Of a stretch of DNA of 64,000 nt, positions 53,518 to 62,087 are shown piece after piece. The stretch is from Paramagnetospirillum magneticum AMB-1. Lineage in GTDB: Bacteria > Pseudomonadota > Alphaproteobacteria > Rhodospirillales > Magnetospirillaceae. The translations under genes and the position numbers were made by a program. The first letter of the stretch is position 1. Every line of letters starts with the position of its first letter. The notes beneath the pieces were generated by a model that made no database searches, was not told the DNA's origin, and worked only from the letters and a program-made list of their open reading frames with translations. The stretch covers positions 1-64,000 of the forward strand of contig NC_007626.1 of the NCBI RefSeq assembly GCF_000009985.1, in the 5' to 3' direction.

Positions 53518-54716
53518 GGCTGAAACAGGCGTTTCAGCTTGCGGTTGCGCATGTGCTGGACCATGTCCCGAATGGGCTGGCGCAATAGCGGCGGGAGCTT
53601 GTGAAAAGCGGTGCGGCATGCCTTGCGGATGGCGAAATGGGCGAGGGCATTGGCGCCGGAGCGATGCTCCCTGAGGCAGGCGGAGAGCTGCCTGAGAAAG
53701 GCTTCTGCCTCGGCGAAGCCCCGGCCCTGCAGTTTGGGCAGGCTGCGGTCGATCTGCTCGAACATCACGGCGAATTGCCTGGGTTCAAAGTGCAGGAATT
53801 CTTTCTGGAAGGCATAGGTCTCGTAGGGATTGGCCACCAGACTGACCAGGGGCTCGGCATCAACCGACAAGGCCAGGTCGATGAAGCGCTCGATCTGGTC
53901 GTAATTACGGCTGTTGACGGTCATGCTGACCGTGAAGGTGAAGCCCTGTTCCTGCTTTAACGCCTGAAGCTGCTTCAGGTTGTCCATCACCACCGACCAT
54001 TCGGCTTTGCGCCCGCGCTTGCGCAGATCGCCAAAGGTGGCGTCGTCGGCGGCGTCGAGAGAAACCGCAATCAGGCCCAGCTTCTTCTGGCGTAGCTGGG
54101 CGAAAATTTTCTCATCGAGCAAGGTGGCGTTGGTCACGAAGAAATAGCGGCAACCCGGGTCTGTCTCGGTCTCGGACAGGAATTTCAGGACGGGCTTGAA
54201 CAGGAACGGCTCGCCGCCGAAGGGGAAGATCACCTGGAAGACCTTGGCCAGACCGGCCACCTCATCCAGGAAGGATTGCGGCAGCTTCTGATTCTGGGTG
54301 GCGTCCTCGCGCTGGAAGCAATGATAGCAGTCCAGGTTGCAGGCGAAGGAATAGGTGAAGCGCATCCAGCGGGGCAGCGACTGGAGGCTGAGGGCGCCCT
54401 CGGCGAATTCCGTCTGGTTCAGCTCGGCATTGGCCCGCGCCGGACCGCCCTCTTCCAGTTCATTGGTCCAGGTCAGACGCTGATAGCCCTTGCCGCCATG
54501 CAGCACCGGGCAGGTATGCGGGCATATGGCGTGGGCGCCGCGGTCGCGCATCTGGCGGCGGATGTCCTGATAGGCTTCGCCGTTCCAAATCTCCGTGATG
54601 GAATCCCGGCTGACATTGCCCAAGGCGGTGTTGTTGTCGCAACACATGGTCACGGTGCCGTTGGGATTGTTGACCTCGAAATGGGTCCAGGGATGATCGC
54701 ATACGAACTTGGTCAT
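53514..54716 (-). CDS. Radical SAM protein with an N-terminal SPASM-like cluster
   Basis: 400 residues. The Fe4S4 motif CX3CX2C is at Cys126, Cys130 and Cys133 (ACNLDCYHC). Before it lies a region like a SPASM/twitch domain (Cys6, Cys25, Cys26, GNV...ITEIWNG, Cys65, Cys69), normally found after the radical SAM domain. Expected to use S-adenosylmethionine radical chemistry on a peptide or small molecule. Substrate unknown. Monocistronic and convergent with the preceding block. Confidence 0.85.
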   Translation of the reverse strand: MTKFVCDHPWTHFEVNNPNGTVTMCCDNNTALGNVSRDSITEIWNGEAYQDIRRQMRDRGAHAICPHTCPVLHGGKGYQRLTWTNELEEGGPARANAELNQTEFAEGALSLQSLPRWMRFTYSFACNLDCYHCFQREDATQNQKLPQSFLDEVAGLAKVFQVIFPFGGEPFLFKPVLKFLSETETDPGCRYFFVTNATLLDEKIFAQLRQKKLGLIAVSLDAADDATFGDLRKRGRKAEWSVVMDNLKQLQALKQEQGFTFTVSMTVNSRNYDQIERFIDLALSVDAEPLVSLVANPYETYAFQKEFLHFEPRQFAVMFEQIDRSLPKLQGRGFAEAEAFLRQLSACLREHRSGANALAHFAIRKACRTAFHKLPPLLRQPIRDMVQHMRNRKLKRLFQP

Positions 54717-54902
54717 GGGCCTCACTCGGGCTTCGTGCCACGGGGCACCCGTTCAAATAAGCCGTCGGCGAGCAAAATTCACCCCTTTTCTGCCAAGGGG
54801 GATCAGCCCTTCCGGCGGTGGTGATCCGGTTGACAAAATGACGAGCCATGACCTAATGTTCGCGCCGTGAACAAGCCTGGTGCGGAAAGAGCCTGTCGGG
54901 GC
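54717..54902. other. Regulatory region of the EPS regulator operon
   Basis: Divergent gap between the radical SAM gene and the EPS regulator. It carries the promoter at 54830-54857 and a nearby inverted repeat, GGATCA (54800-54805) with TGATCC (54822-54827), just upstream of -35. In-frame GTG 54867 would sit almost at the predicted transcription start. Confidence 0.5.
54830..54857 (+). promoter_or_regulatory. Sigma-70-type promoter of the EPS regulator operon
   Basis: A perfect TTGACA at 54830-54835, 16-base spacer, then CCTAAT (4 of 6 against TATAAT). Transcription would start near 54864. It is the best -35 box noticed in the window and precedes the MarR-RfaH-sugar gene block. Confidence 0.6.
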
Positions 54903-55520
54903 ATGCCTCCCAACGAACAGCAGATCATTCTCGACCTTCTCAGCGAAGTCCATCGGGACAGCCGGGCGACCCAACGCGAGATCGCCACCAACATGGGCAT
55001 CGCCCTTGGCCTGGCCAACGGCTACCTGAAGCGCTGTGTCAAGAAGGGTCTGATCAAGGTCTCGCAAGCGCCGCCCAACCGCTATCTTTACTATCTCACG
55101 CCCGCCGGCTTTTCCGAGAAGGCCCGGCTGACCGGCGACTATCTGGCGCAGTCCTTCGACTTCTTCCGCAATGCCCGCAGCCAGTGCCGCCAGGTCTTGG
55201 ACGATGCCGCCGCGCGGGGTTGGCGCCGCGTCGTCCTGGTCGGCGCGTCCGAACTGGCCGAGATCATGGCCCTTTGCGCCACCGGTACTGATATCGAACT
55301 GGTCGGGGTGGTCGATCCGGCGGCCCAGGGCGATGCGCCGTTGGCCGGTTTGCCGGTGCTGCCGTCCCTGGCGGCCGCCAGTCGGGTGGATGGAATCGTC
55401 ATCACCGCGCTGCAGGGGGCCCAGGCCGTCTACGATTCCTATGCGGCGGAACTGGGGCATCAGCGGCTGGCGGCTCCCGCCCTTCTGGGGCTGTCCACGC
55501 CCGAAAACGGGGGGCGGTGA
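54903..55520 (+). CDS. MarR-type EPS-associated transcriptional regulator
   Basis: 205 residues from ATG 54903. The N-terminal ~70 residues form a winged helix (NEQQIILDLLSEV, QREIATNMGIALGLANGYLKRCVKKGLIK), matching regulators found before EPS gene clusters. The C-terminal ~100 resemble a nucleotide/sugar-binding Rossmann segment (VVLVGASELAEIMALC, VVDPAA). An upstream GTG at 54867 would add 12 residues but leaves no leader. The stop overlaps the rfaH-like start (TGATG). Confidence 0.85.
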   Translation: MPPNEQQIILDLLSEVHRDSRATQREIATNMGIALGLANGYLKRCVKKGLIKVSQAPPNRYLYYLTPAGFSEKARLTGDYLAQSFDFFRNARSQCRQVLDDAAARGWRRVVLVGASELAEIMALCATGTDIELVGVVDPAAQGDAPLAGLPVLPSLAAASRVDGIVITALQGAQAVYDSYAAELGHQRLAAPALLGLSTPENGGR

Positions 55521-56023
55521 TGGAATCGTGGTTCGTGGTGCATACCCACGCCAATGCCGAAAAGATCGCCGCCGGCCACCTGCAGAGGCAGCATTTCGAC
55601 GTCTATCTGCCGCAATATTCCAAGCGCCGCAGCCATGCCCGCAAGGTGGAGTGGGTGAAGGCGCCGCTGTTTCCCCGCTATCTGTTCCTGCGCATGGACC
55701 CGGACCTGACGCCGTGGTTCAGCATCCGTTCTACCGTCGGAGTGCATTCCCTGGTCTGCCGTGGCGGGATGCCGGTGCCGCTGGGACAGGTGATCATCGA
55801 TGAAATCCGCGGCCGCGAGGATGACAGCGGGCTGGTCAGCCTGGGTGAAGCCATGCCCTTCGCCTCGGGCCAGCGCCTGGAGATCGTCGAGGGCCCCCTG
55901 GCCGAGCAATTGGGGCTGTTTCAGGGGCTCGACGACATGAACAGGGTGGTCCTGCTGCTGGATCTGCTGGGTCGGCAGGTCCGGGTGCGGGTGCCGCTGG
56001 AGGCCGTGCGCGCCGGGTCGTGA
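55520..56023 (+). CDS. rfaH: NusG/RfaH-family transcription antiterminator
   Basis: 167 residues with an N-terminal NGN domain (WFVVHTHANAEKIAAGHLQ, PLFPRYLFLRMDP) and a C-terminal KOW-like part (FASGQRLEIVEGPLAEQLGLF). NusG paralogues like RfaH bind paused polymerase at ops sites and allow long polysaccharide operons to be read. An ops-like element follows at 56084. The short KOW region may refold as in RfaH, but this cannot be told from sequence. Translation is coupled to the regulator upstream. Confidence 0.9.
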   Translation: MESWFVVHTHANAEKIAAGHLQRQHFDVYLPQYSKRRSHARKVEWVKAPLFPRYLFLRMDPDLTPWFSIRSTVGVHSLVCRGGMPVPLGQVIIDEIRGREDDSGLVSLGEAMPFASGQRLEIVEGPLAEQLGLFQGLDDMNRVVLLLDLLGRQVRVRVPLEAVRAGS

Positions 56024-56083
56024 CCGGCGGCATGGCTCGGACAAATCCGTCGAACCAGCCCGGTGGAAGGCTTTCACCCGGAC

Positions 56084-56096
56084 TGCGGTAGCTTGC
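56084..56096 (+). promoter_or_regulatory. ops-like element (RfaH recruitment site)
   Basis: TGCGGTAGCTTGC matches the E. coli ops sequence GGCGGTAGCGTGC at 11 of 13 positions, including the GCGGTAGC core. It lies 61 bases after the rfaH-like stop and 30 bases before the rfbC start, on the transcribed strand. Confidence 0.55.
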
Positions 56097-56125
56097 CTGG
56101 AACATGGCTTCAATTAGGATCGCAC

Positions 56126-56677
56126 GTGCATATCGAACCCACTGTCCTTTCCGACGTGCTGATCCTGGAGCCGCGCCAGTTCCGGGATGAACGCGGCGTT
56201 TTTTTCGACGCCCTGAGCCCGGAGATCTGCGCCGCCGCCGGCATGTCCGCCGCCTTCGTGCAGCACAGCCATTCGGTTTCGCGCAAGGGCACCGTGCGCG
56301 GCTTGCACATCCAGCTTCCCCGGACCCAGGGCAAGCTGGTGCGGGTGGTGCGGGGCTCCGTCTTCGACGTGGTGGCCGACGTGCGCCCGCAATCTCCTAC
56401 CTTCGGCCGTCACATTCATGTGCGGCTGTCCGCCGAAAACCGCCGCATGCTGTGGGTCGGTCATGGCCTTGCCCATGGCTTTATGGCACTGGAAGACGAC
56501 AGCGAGATGATTTATGCCCTGGACGATGTCTATGATCCCGGCGGCCAATGGACCATCCGCTGGAACGACCCGGATCTGGCTATCGGCTGGCCGGATCTGG
56601 AGCCGAATTTGTCGCCCAAGGACGAAGCCGGCCTGACCCTGGCGGCATTTGCCGCGGCGGCTGGCCGCCGGAGATGA
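56126..56677 (+). CDS. rfbC: dTDP-4-dehydrorhamnose 3,5-epimerase-like protein
   Basis: 183-residue cupin of the RmlC family. Catalytic residues are conserved: His61 in RGLHIQ and Tyr130 in EMIYAL, with DERGVFFD at the start. Epimerises a dTDP-4-keto-6-deoxyhexose at C3/C5 (rhamnose or another sugar). rfbA and rfbB are not in the window. GTG 56126 is preceded by AGGA; it starts just after the ops-like element. Confidence 0.9.
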   Translation: MHIEPTVLSDVLILEPRQFRDERGVFFDALSPEICAAAGMSAAFVQHSHSVSRKGTVRGLHIQLPRTQGKLVRVVRGSVFDVVADVRPQSPTFGRHIHVRLSAENRRMLWVGHGLAHGFMALEDDSEMIYALDDVYDPGGQWTIRWNDPDLAIGWPDLEPNLSPKDEAGLTLAAFAAAAGRRR

Positions 56678-56680
56678 GCA

Positions 56681-57454
56681 ATGGCTGATTTCAATATCTG
56701 GGAAGGCGTGTATGAGAGCTTTGCCCAGGCCGAGGCTCATGTGGTCGAGCCCAATCGCGGCGCATGGCTGACACGGCTGGAAGACCGGACCCGGGACATG
56801 GTGCACAGCCATCGGACCGGAACGCTGGCGCCGTGGGGGCAGTATTGTCTGCCGGCGGTTCTCGCGCCGTTGTACGCGACCAGGGACCGCCTCCGCGTGC
56901 TTGATTTCGGAGGTGGGACCGGGACGACCTATCTGGAGGTCGCCAACGCCCTGTTCGGTCCCGACGGGCGCGGCAACCTGGACTATATCGTGGTTGATGC
57001 CCCCGATGTGTGCGATATCGGCCGGCGCCAGCTGGGCGACGCGGTTCGCTTCCTGTCGTCACTCGACGACGTGGCGGGAGAATTCGATCTGGTCCATATG
57101 GGCAGTGTCATGCAGTACCTGGGCGATGGCTGGCGTGATTTGCTGGCGCGGCTTTGTGCCATGGCGTCTCCCTTTATCCTGTTTTCGGATCTGGTGGCGG
57201 GTCCGATCCGCAGCTTCGTCACGTTGCAGACATTTTATGGCGGGTCTCAGGCGTCGCGCTTTTATAATCTCGGGGAAATCGAGGGGGCCATGTCGTGCCA
57301 AGGCTTCGCTAAGGTCATGGACGTGCCTTACCGCGGGTCCTATCTGGGCAAGGCCTCTCCCATTCCCATGGACAACCTTCCCGCGGAAAACCGTCTGACG
57401 GACAGTCGGCACGCGCTTTTCATGCGGCGGGGTGGACCGAAATCCGCTCCATGA
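56681..57454 (+). CDS. TIGR04325-type methyltransferase
   Basis: 257 residues, SAM motif VLDFGGGTGTTYLEV and a late WxxxL pattern around FNIWEGVYESFAQA at the N-terminus, both typical of methyltransferases with the TIGR04325 layout in surface-glycan clusters. Acceptor unknown. Three bases after rfbC, with GGAG upstream. Confidence 0.85.
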   Translation: MADFNIWEGVYESFAQAEAHVVEPNRGAWLTRLEDRTRDMVHSHRTGTLAPWGQYCLPAVLAPLYATRDRLRVLDFGGGTGTTYLEVANALFGPDGRGNLDYIVVDAPDVCDIGRRQLGDAVRFLSSLDDVAGEFDLVHMGSVMQYLGDGWRDLLARLCAMASPFILFSDLVAGPIRSFVTLQTFYGGSQASRFYNLGEIEGAMSCQGFAKVMDVPYRGSYLGKASPIPMDNLPAENRLTDSRHALFMRRGGPKSAP

Positions 57455-57578
57455 GCCGGCCCCCGGCCGGGAAGGGAATTTTTGTGAACCTCGCAGTTCG
57501 GGGGCGTTTCTGCGCCGGCTGCGGTACCCTAATATGGCTGTTGCCGACAGCTTCCAATTTCCAAGGGACGGACGCTCA

Positions 57579-58802
57579 GTGACCCAATGCCGCATCTGTG
57601 ACACGCCTATCAAGGCCTTCATGACCTTTGGCCGCATGCCCATCGCCAATGGTTTTCTGACTCCGGATCAGTTCCCCCAGGAGCATTTCTTCGAGTTGGC
57701 GCCGGCCTTTTGCCCCGAGTGCGGCATGCTGCAGATCGTCGAGCAGCCGGCCCCCGAGATGATGTTCCACGAGAACTACGCCTTCTTCTCGGGCACGTCG
57801 CGCTATATGCAGATGCACTTCCAGCGCATGGCCGAGCAGGTGATGGCGACGATCCTTGCTGGCCGCTCCGATCCCTTCGTGGTCGAACTGGGCAGCAATG
57901 ACGGCATCATGCTCAGGAACTTCGCCGCCAAGGGAATTCGCCATCTGGGCTGCGAGCCCTCGGAGAACGTGGCCGCCGTCGCCCGGTCCCAGGGGGTCAA
58001 CACCCTGTGCGCCTTCTTCGGGCGCGACACCGCGCTGAAGATCCGGGCCGAGCACGGCCCGGCCGACGTGATCCAGGCGGCCAATGTCATGTGCCATATT
58101 CCCGACCTGCAGGGCGTGGCCAAGGGCGTGGAGGCACTGCTCAAACCCGACGGCGTGCTGATCTTCGAAGATCCCTATCTGGGCGACGTCATCGAAAAGA
58201 CGTCCTACGACCAGATCTACGACGAACACGTCTTCGTCTTCTCGGCCATCTCGGTCAAGAACGCCTTCGCTCGTCACGGCCTGGATCTGGTCAACGTGGA
58301 GCCCCAGGTCACCCATGGCGGGTCCATGCGCTACACCCTGGCTCCGAAGGGATCGCGCCCCGTGGCCTCGGCGGTCGAGGCCCTGCTGGCCAAGGAGGTG
58401 GCACAGGGGCTCGATAAGGCCGCCACCTACGATCGCTTCCGCGCCAATTGCGAGACCTCCAAGCGCGAACTGGTCGCCCTGCTGACCCGGCTCAAAGGCG
58501 AAGGCAAGCGGGTGGTCGGCTACGGCGCCACCTCGAAGAGCACCACAGTGCTCAATTACACCGGGATCGGTCCCGATCTGATCGAGTTCATCTCCGACAC
58601 CACGCCCATCAAGCAGGGCAAGCTGACGCCCGGCATGCACATTCCGGTGAAGCCCTACGGGGACTTTACCGCCCGCTATCCCGACTACGCCTTGCTGTTC
58701 GCCTGGAACCACAAGGCCGAGATCATGGAGAAGGAAGACGCCTTCAAGGCGGCCGGGGGGCAGTGGATCGTCTATGTCCCCTCCGTCGGAGTGGTGGCGT
58801 GA
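57579..58802 (+). CDS. NDP-hexose C-methyltransferase-like protein
   Basis: 407 residues from GTG 57579 (AAGGGACGG upstream; ATG 57534 is an alternative). An N-terminal zinc finger uses Cys4, Cys7, Cys45 and Cys48. The central SAM domain has VVELGSNDGIM, and the C-terminal GYGATSKSTTVLNY domain completes the three-part layout of TylC3/NovU-like sugar C-methyltransferases. Adds a C-methyl to a keto-sugar. It overlaps the aminotransferase start by 4 bases. Confidence 0.9.
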   Translation: MTQCRICDTPIKAFMTFGRMPIANGFLTPDQFPQEHFFELAPAFCPECGMLQIVEQPAPEMMFHENYAFFSGTSRYMQMHFQRMAEQVMATILAGRSDPFVVELGSNDGIMLRNFAAKGIRHLGCEPSENVAAVARSQGVNTLCAFFGRDTALKIRAEHGPADVIQAANVMCHIPDLQGVAKGVEALLKPDGVLIFEDPYLGDVIEKTSYDQIYDEHVFVFSAISVKNAFARHGLDLVNVEPQVTHGGSMRYTLAPKGSRPVASAVEALLAKEVAQGLDKAATYDRFRANCETSKRELVALLTRLKGEGKRVVGYGATSKSTTVLNYTGIGPDLIEFISDTTPIKQGKLTPGMHIPVKPYGDFTARYPDYALLFAWNHKAEIMEKEDAFKAAGGQWIVYVPSVGVVA

Positions 58803-59899
58803 TCCTGTTCTCCAATCCCGGTGCCCAGGTCCAGGCGCATCGGGCCGAAATCGATCAGGCCATCGCCCGTGTTCTCGACAGCGGCTGGTATGTGCTGGGT
58901 CGGGAGGTGGAAGCCTTCGAACGGGAATTCGCCGAATATCTGGGGACGGCCCATGCGGTCGGCGTCAATTCCGGCACCGACGCCCTGGCCCTGGCCCTTC
59001 GCGCCCTGGGAATCGGTCCCGGCGATCAGGTGGCGGCGCCGTCCCATACGGCGGTGGCCACCATCGCCGCCATCGAGATGGTCGGTGCCGAGCCCTTGCT
59101 GGTGGATATCGATCCGGTCCACTACACCATGGATCCCGTTGCGCTGGAGGCGGCTGTCACGCCCCGGACCAGGGCCGTGGTGATCGTGCATCTTTATGGT
59201 CAGGCCGCCGATATGGATGCCGTTCTGGGCATCGCCCGGCGCCACGGCCTCAAGGTCGTCGAGGATTGCGCCCAGGCCACCGGGGGCCGCTATAAGGGGC
59301 GGCGCCTGGGCACCTTGGGCGATGTTGGGTGCTTCAGCTTCTACCCCACCAAGAATCTGGGTGCGGTCGGCGACGGCGGCGCGGTGGTGACCGGCTCGGA
59401 GGCCGTGGCGCAGAGCCTGCGGTCTTTGCGCGAATACGGCTGGCGCGGTGACCGCATCAGCCATGTGGCCGGCGTCAACTCCCGCCTGGACGAGCTTCAG
59501 GCCGCGATCCTGCGGGCCAAGCTGCCCCATCTGGATGCCGATAATGACCGCCGTCGGGTCATCGCCGGGCGCTATGATGCGGAATTGTCCTCCGTCTTGT
59601 CGATCCCTGTCCGACGGTCCGAGTCCCATCACGTCTTTCATCTTTACGTGGTCCGGCTGGCCGATCGCGACGCCATGGTGGCGCGGCTGCGCGGCCGGGG
59701 GATCGGTGCCTCGATTCACTATGCTCAGGCGGCGCATCAGCAGCCCGCCTATGAGGCGCGTCTGGCCGGCGCGGGCAATCTGCCGCAGACCGAACGGGCC
59801 GTGGCCGAGATCATGACCTTGCCCATCTATCCCGAACTGTCCGACGAAGAGGTTGGAGCCGTCATTTCCGCCATCCGCACGGAATTGGCCGGTGCATAG
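58799..59899 (+). CDS. DegT/DnrJ/EryC1 sugar aminotransferase
   Basis: 366 residues, PLP lysine 185 in SFYPTKNLGA, with VEDCAQATGG contacting PLP. GTG start 58799 overlaps the methyltransferase stop. Sugar aminotransferases of this group convert 3- or 4-keto NDP-sugars to amino sugars. With the FdtA-like isomerase at 61665, a 3-amino-3,6-dideoxyhexose is the best guess. Confidence 0.92.
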   Translation: MILFSNPGAQVQAHRAEIDQAIARVLDSGWYVLGREVEAFEREFAEYLGTAHAVGVNSGTDALALALRALGIGPGDQVAAPSHTAVATIAAIEMVGAEPLLVDIDPVHYTMDPVALEAAVTPRTRAVVIVHLYGQAADMDAVLGIARRHGLKVVEDCAQATGGRYKGRRLGTLGDVGCFSFYPTKNLGAVGDGGAVVTGSEAVAQSLRSLREYGWRGDRISHVAGVNSRLDELQAAILRAKLPHLDADNDRRRVIAGRYDAELSSVLSIPVRRSESHHVFHLYVVRLADRDAMVARLRGRGIGASIHYAQAAHQQPAYEARLAGAGNLPQTERAVAEIMTLPIYPELSDEEVGAVISAIRTELAGA

Positions 59900-60560
59900 G
59901 ATCGTCATCTGGGGTGCCGGAGACCAGGGCCGAGTCGACAAGCCGATCGTGGATCGGCTGGGTCTGGGTCTAGCGGCCATGGTCGACGATACGCCCGGAC
60001 TGGCTCCGCCGTTTCCCGGGGTTCCGCTGCTGCAGGGCTTCGACGCGTTTCTGGCCTGGCTGGCAACGCAGCAGGCCCATGACCTGTCCTTCGTCATCGC
60101 CATCGGCAATCCCTACGGCCATGTGCGCAGACATCTGGCCCAAAAGCTGGCGGCCTTGGGCCTGTCACCGTTTTCCCTGATCGATCCGACGGCAATGGTG
60201 AGTGCCGGCGTGGTGTTGGGGACAGGACTGCAGATGATGCCGTTTGCCCTGGTGCATGTGGATGCCGTCGTGGGCGATCAGTGCATCGTCAATACCCGCG
60301 CCACGGTCGAGCATGACTGCGTCCTCGCGGACGGTGTTGAAATCGGTCCGGGCGCTACCTTGTGCGGGCGCGTCCATGTGGGGCGCGACACCTGGATCGG
60401 GGCCGGGGCCACGGTGTTGCCTCGCCTCGCCATCGGTGCCAACAGCATCGTCGGCGCGGGCGCCGTGGTCACCCGTGACATTCCCGATAATGTGGTGGTG
60501 GCGGGCAACCCCGCCAAAGTTCTAAGGCCAAACCTAGTCAGGGCTTCCAAGCATGTCTGA
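59892..60560 (+). CDS. NeuD/PglD-like sugar N/O-acyltransferase
   Basis: 222 residues. A Rossmann-like start (IVIWGAGDQGRV) is followed by left-handed beta-helix hexapeptides ending TRDIPDNVVVAGNPAKVL. Catalytic histidine in ATVEHDCVL. Acetylates an amino sugar. GTG 59892 overlaps the aminotransferase by 8 bases; the next gene overlaps its end. Confidence 0.9.
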   Translation: MHRIVIWGAGDQGRVDKPIVDRLGLGLAAMVDDTPGLAPPFPGVPLLQGFDAFLAWLATQQAHDLSFVIAIGNPYGHVRRHLAQKLAALGLSPFSLIDPTAMVSAGVVLGTGLQMMPFALVHVDAVVGDQCIVNTRATVEHDCVLADGVEIGPGATLCGRVHVGRDTWIGAGATVLPRLAIGANSIVGAGAVVTRDIPDNVVVAGNPAKVLRPNLVRASKHV

Positions 60561-61668
60561 AATCTATATGTCCGGCCCCTGGATTACCGAGCACGAGGAA
60601 AAGACCGTGCTCGACGCCATGCGCAACGGCTGGTACGGGCCCAAGCAATATTGGTATGTCGAGACCTTCGAGCGGGAATTCGCCGCCTGGCACGACCGCA
60701 AGTTCGCCCTGATGACCCCCAACTGCACCTCGGCCATCCATTTGTTGCTGGCCGGTCTGGGAATCACGGACGGCGACGAGGTCATCGTCCCCGACTGTAC
60801 CTGGATCGCTTCGGCGGCCCCCATCAAGCAGTTGCGTGGCACAACGGTGTTCGGTGACATCAGCGAGCATGACTGGTGCCTGAGCCCCGAGACCATCGCC
60901 GCCAAGATCACGCCCAGGACCAAGGCCGTGATCGTCGTCGATCTGTTCGGCAACATGCCCGACTGGGACGGCATTCACGCGCTGTGCGCCTCCAAGGGCA
61001 TCACCGTGATCGAGGATGCGGCCGAGGCTTTGGGGTCGTCCTACAAGGGCGTCAAGGCCGGCAAGATGGGAATCGGCTCCGTCTTCAGCTTTCACCGCAC
61101 CAAGACCATTGTGACCGGTGAGGGCGGCATGCTGCTGCTGGATGACGAGACCCTGTTCAAGCGGTGCAAGCTGCTGCGCGACCATGGTCGCGAGCCCGGG
61201 GCCTGGTACAATACCGAGGTGGCCTACAAATACATGCCCTTCAATCTCCAGGCGGCCCTGGGCTATGCCCAGTTCCAACGCATCGATGAATTGCTGGCCT
61301 ATAAGCGGTATCTCCTGAAGGGATATCGCGAGCGTCTGGGCGATATCGCCGATCTTTACCTCAATCCCGAACCGGAAGGCGGCGTCAACGGCGTCTGGGC
61401 GCCGGCTCTGGTGTTTGGGAAGAGTCACGGCATGACCAAGGCTCGCGCCATGGAGGAATTGACCGCCATGAAGATGCCGGTGCGCCCGTTCTATTGGCCG
61501 CTGTCCTCTCTGCCGGCCTATGGCAGCAAGGCGTCGGAATACGCACCGCTCAATCCCGTCGCCTACGACCTGTCGGAACGGGCGATCAACCTGCCCGCGG
61601 CCTTTAGTGTCGATGACGAGCAACTCGACACCTATTGCAACTGCATCCGGCGGATTCTCGGGCGATGA
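60553..61668 (+). CDS. DegT/DnrJ/EryC1 sugar aminotransferase, second copy
   Basis: 371 residues, PLP lysine 184 in SFHRTKTIVTGEGG and PLP-contact VIEDAAEALGSSYKG. Clearly different from the copy at 58799, closer to the perosamine synthetase-type (4-amino) group. It overlaps the acyltransferase upstream by 8 bases and the cupin downstream by 4. Confidence 0.92.
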   Translation: MSEIYMSGPWITEHEEKTVLDAMRNGWYGPKQYWYVETFEREFAAWHDRKFALMTPNCTSAIHLLLAGLGITDGDEVIVPDCTWIASAAPIKQLRGTTVFGDISEHDWCLSPETIAAKITPRTKAVIVVDLFGNMPDWDGIHALCASKGITVIEDAAEALGSSYKGVKAGKMGIGSVFSFHRTKTIVTGEGGMLLLDDETLFKRCKLLRDHGREPGAWYNTEVAYKYMPFNLQAALGYAQFQRIDELLAYKRYLLKGYRERLGDIADLYLNPEPEGGVNGVWAPALVFGKSHGMTKARAMEELTAMKMPVRPFYWPLSSLPAYGSKASEYAPLNPVAYDLSERAINLPAAFSVDDEQLDTYCNCIRRILGR

Positions 61669-62087
61669 CCGTTGCGGACATCCAGCTGCAGTCGATTCAT
61701 TCGGTTGTCGACGACAACGGGACGCTGGTGGTGGCCGAGGTCGGGCGCCAGGTTCCCTTCGAGATTGCCAGGATCTTCAGCATCAGCGGGGTTGGGCGCG
61801 GCGAGGACCGCGGCCATCATGCCCACAAGAAGCTGTCCCAGATGATGATCTGTCTTTCCGGGGCGGTCGAGGTCACGGTCGATGACGGCAAGGGGCGCCA
61901 CGCCCTGACCCTGGATCATCCGGCCAAGGCCCTGCTGGTACCGCCCGGCATCTGGGCGGAGCAGACCTATGGAGGGCCGGAAGCCGTCCTGCTGGTTCTG
62001 TGCGACCGGGTGTACGAGGAGGACGACTACATTCGGGACTATAACGATTTCATCACCTACCGTTCGTTGGCAGGACAGGCAAAATGA
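61665..62087 (+). CDS. FdtA/WxcM-like cupin sugar 3,4-ketoisomerase
   Basis: 140-residue single cupin with ARIFSISGVGRGEDRGHHAH-type start and the QMMICLSGAVEVTVDDG core; the His-His-His run is the active-site region. FdtA enzymes convert dTDP-4-keto- to 3-keto-6-deoxyhexose for later 3-amination. Overlaps both neighbours by 4 bases. Confidence 0.9.
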   Translation: MTVADIQLQSIHSVVDDNGTLVVAEVGRQVPFEIARIFSISGVGRGEDRGHHAHKKLSQMMICLSGAVEVTVDDGKGRHALTLDHPAKALLVPPGIWAEQTYGGPEAVLLVLCDRVYEEDDYIRDYNDFITYRSLAGQAK

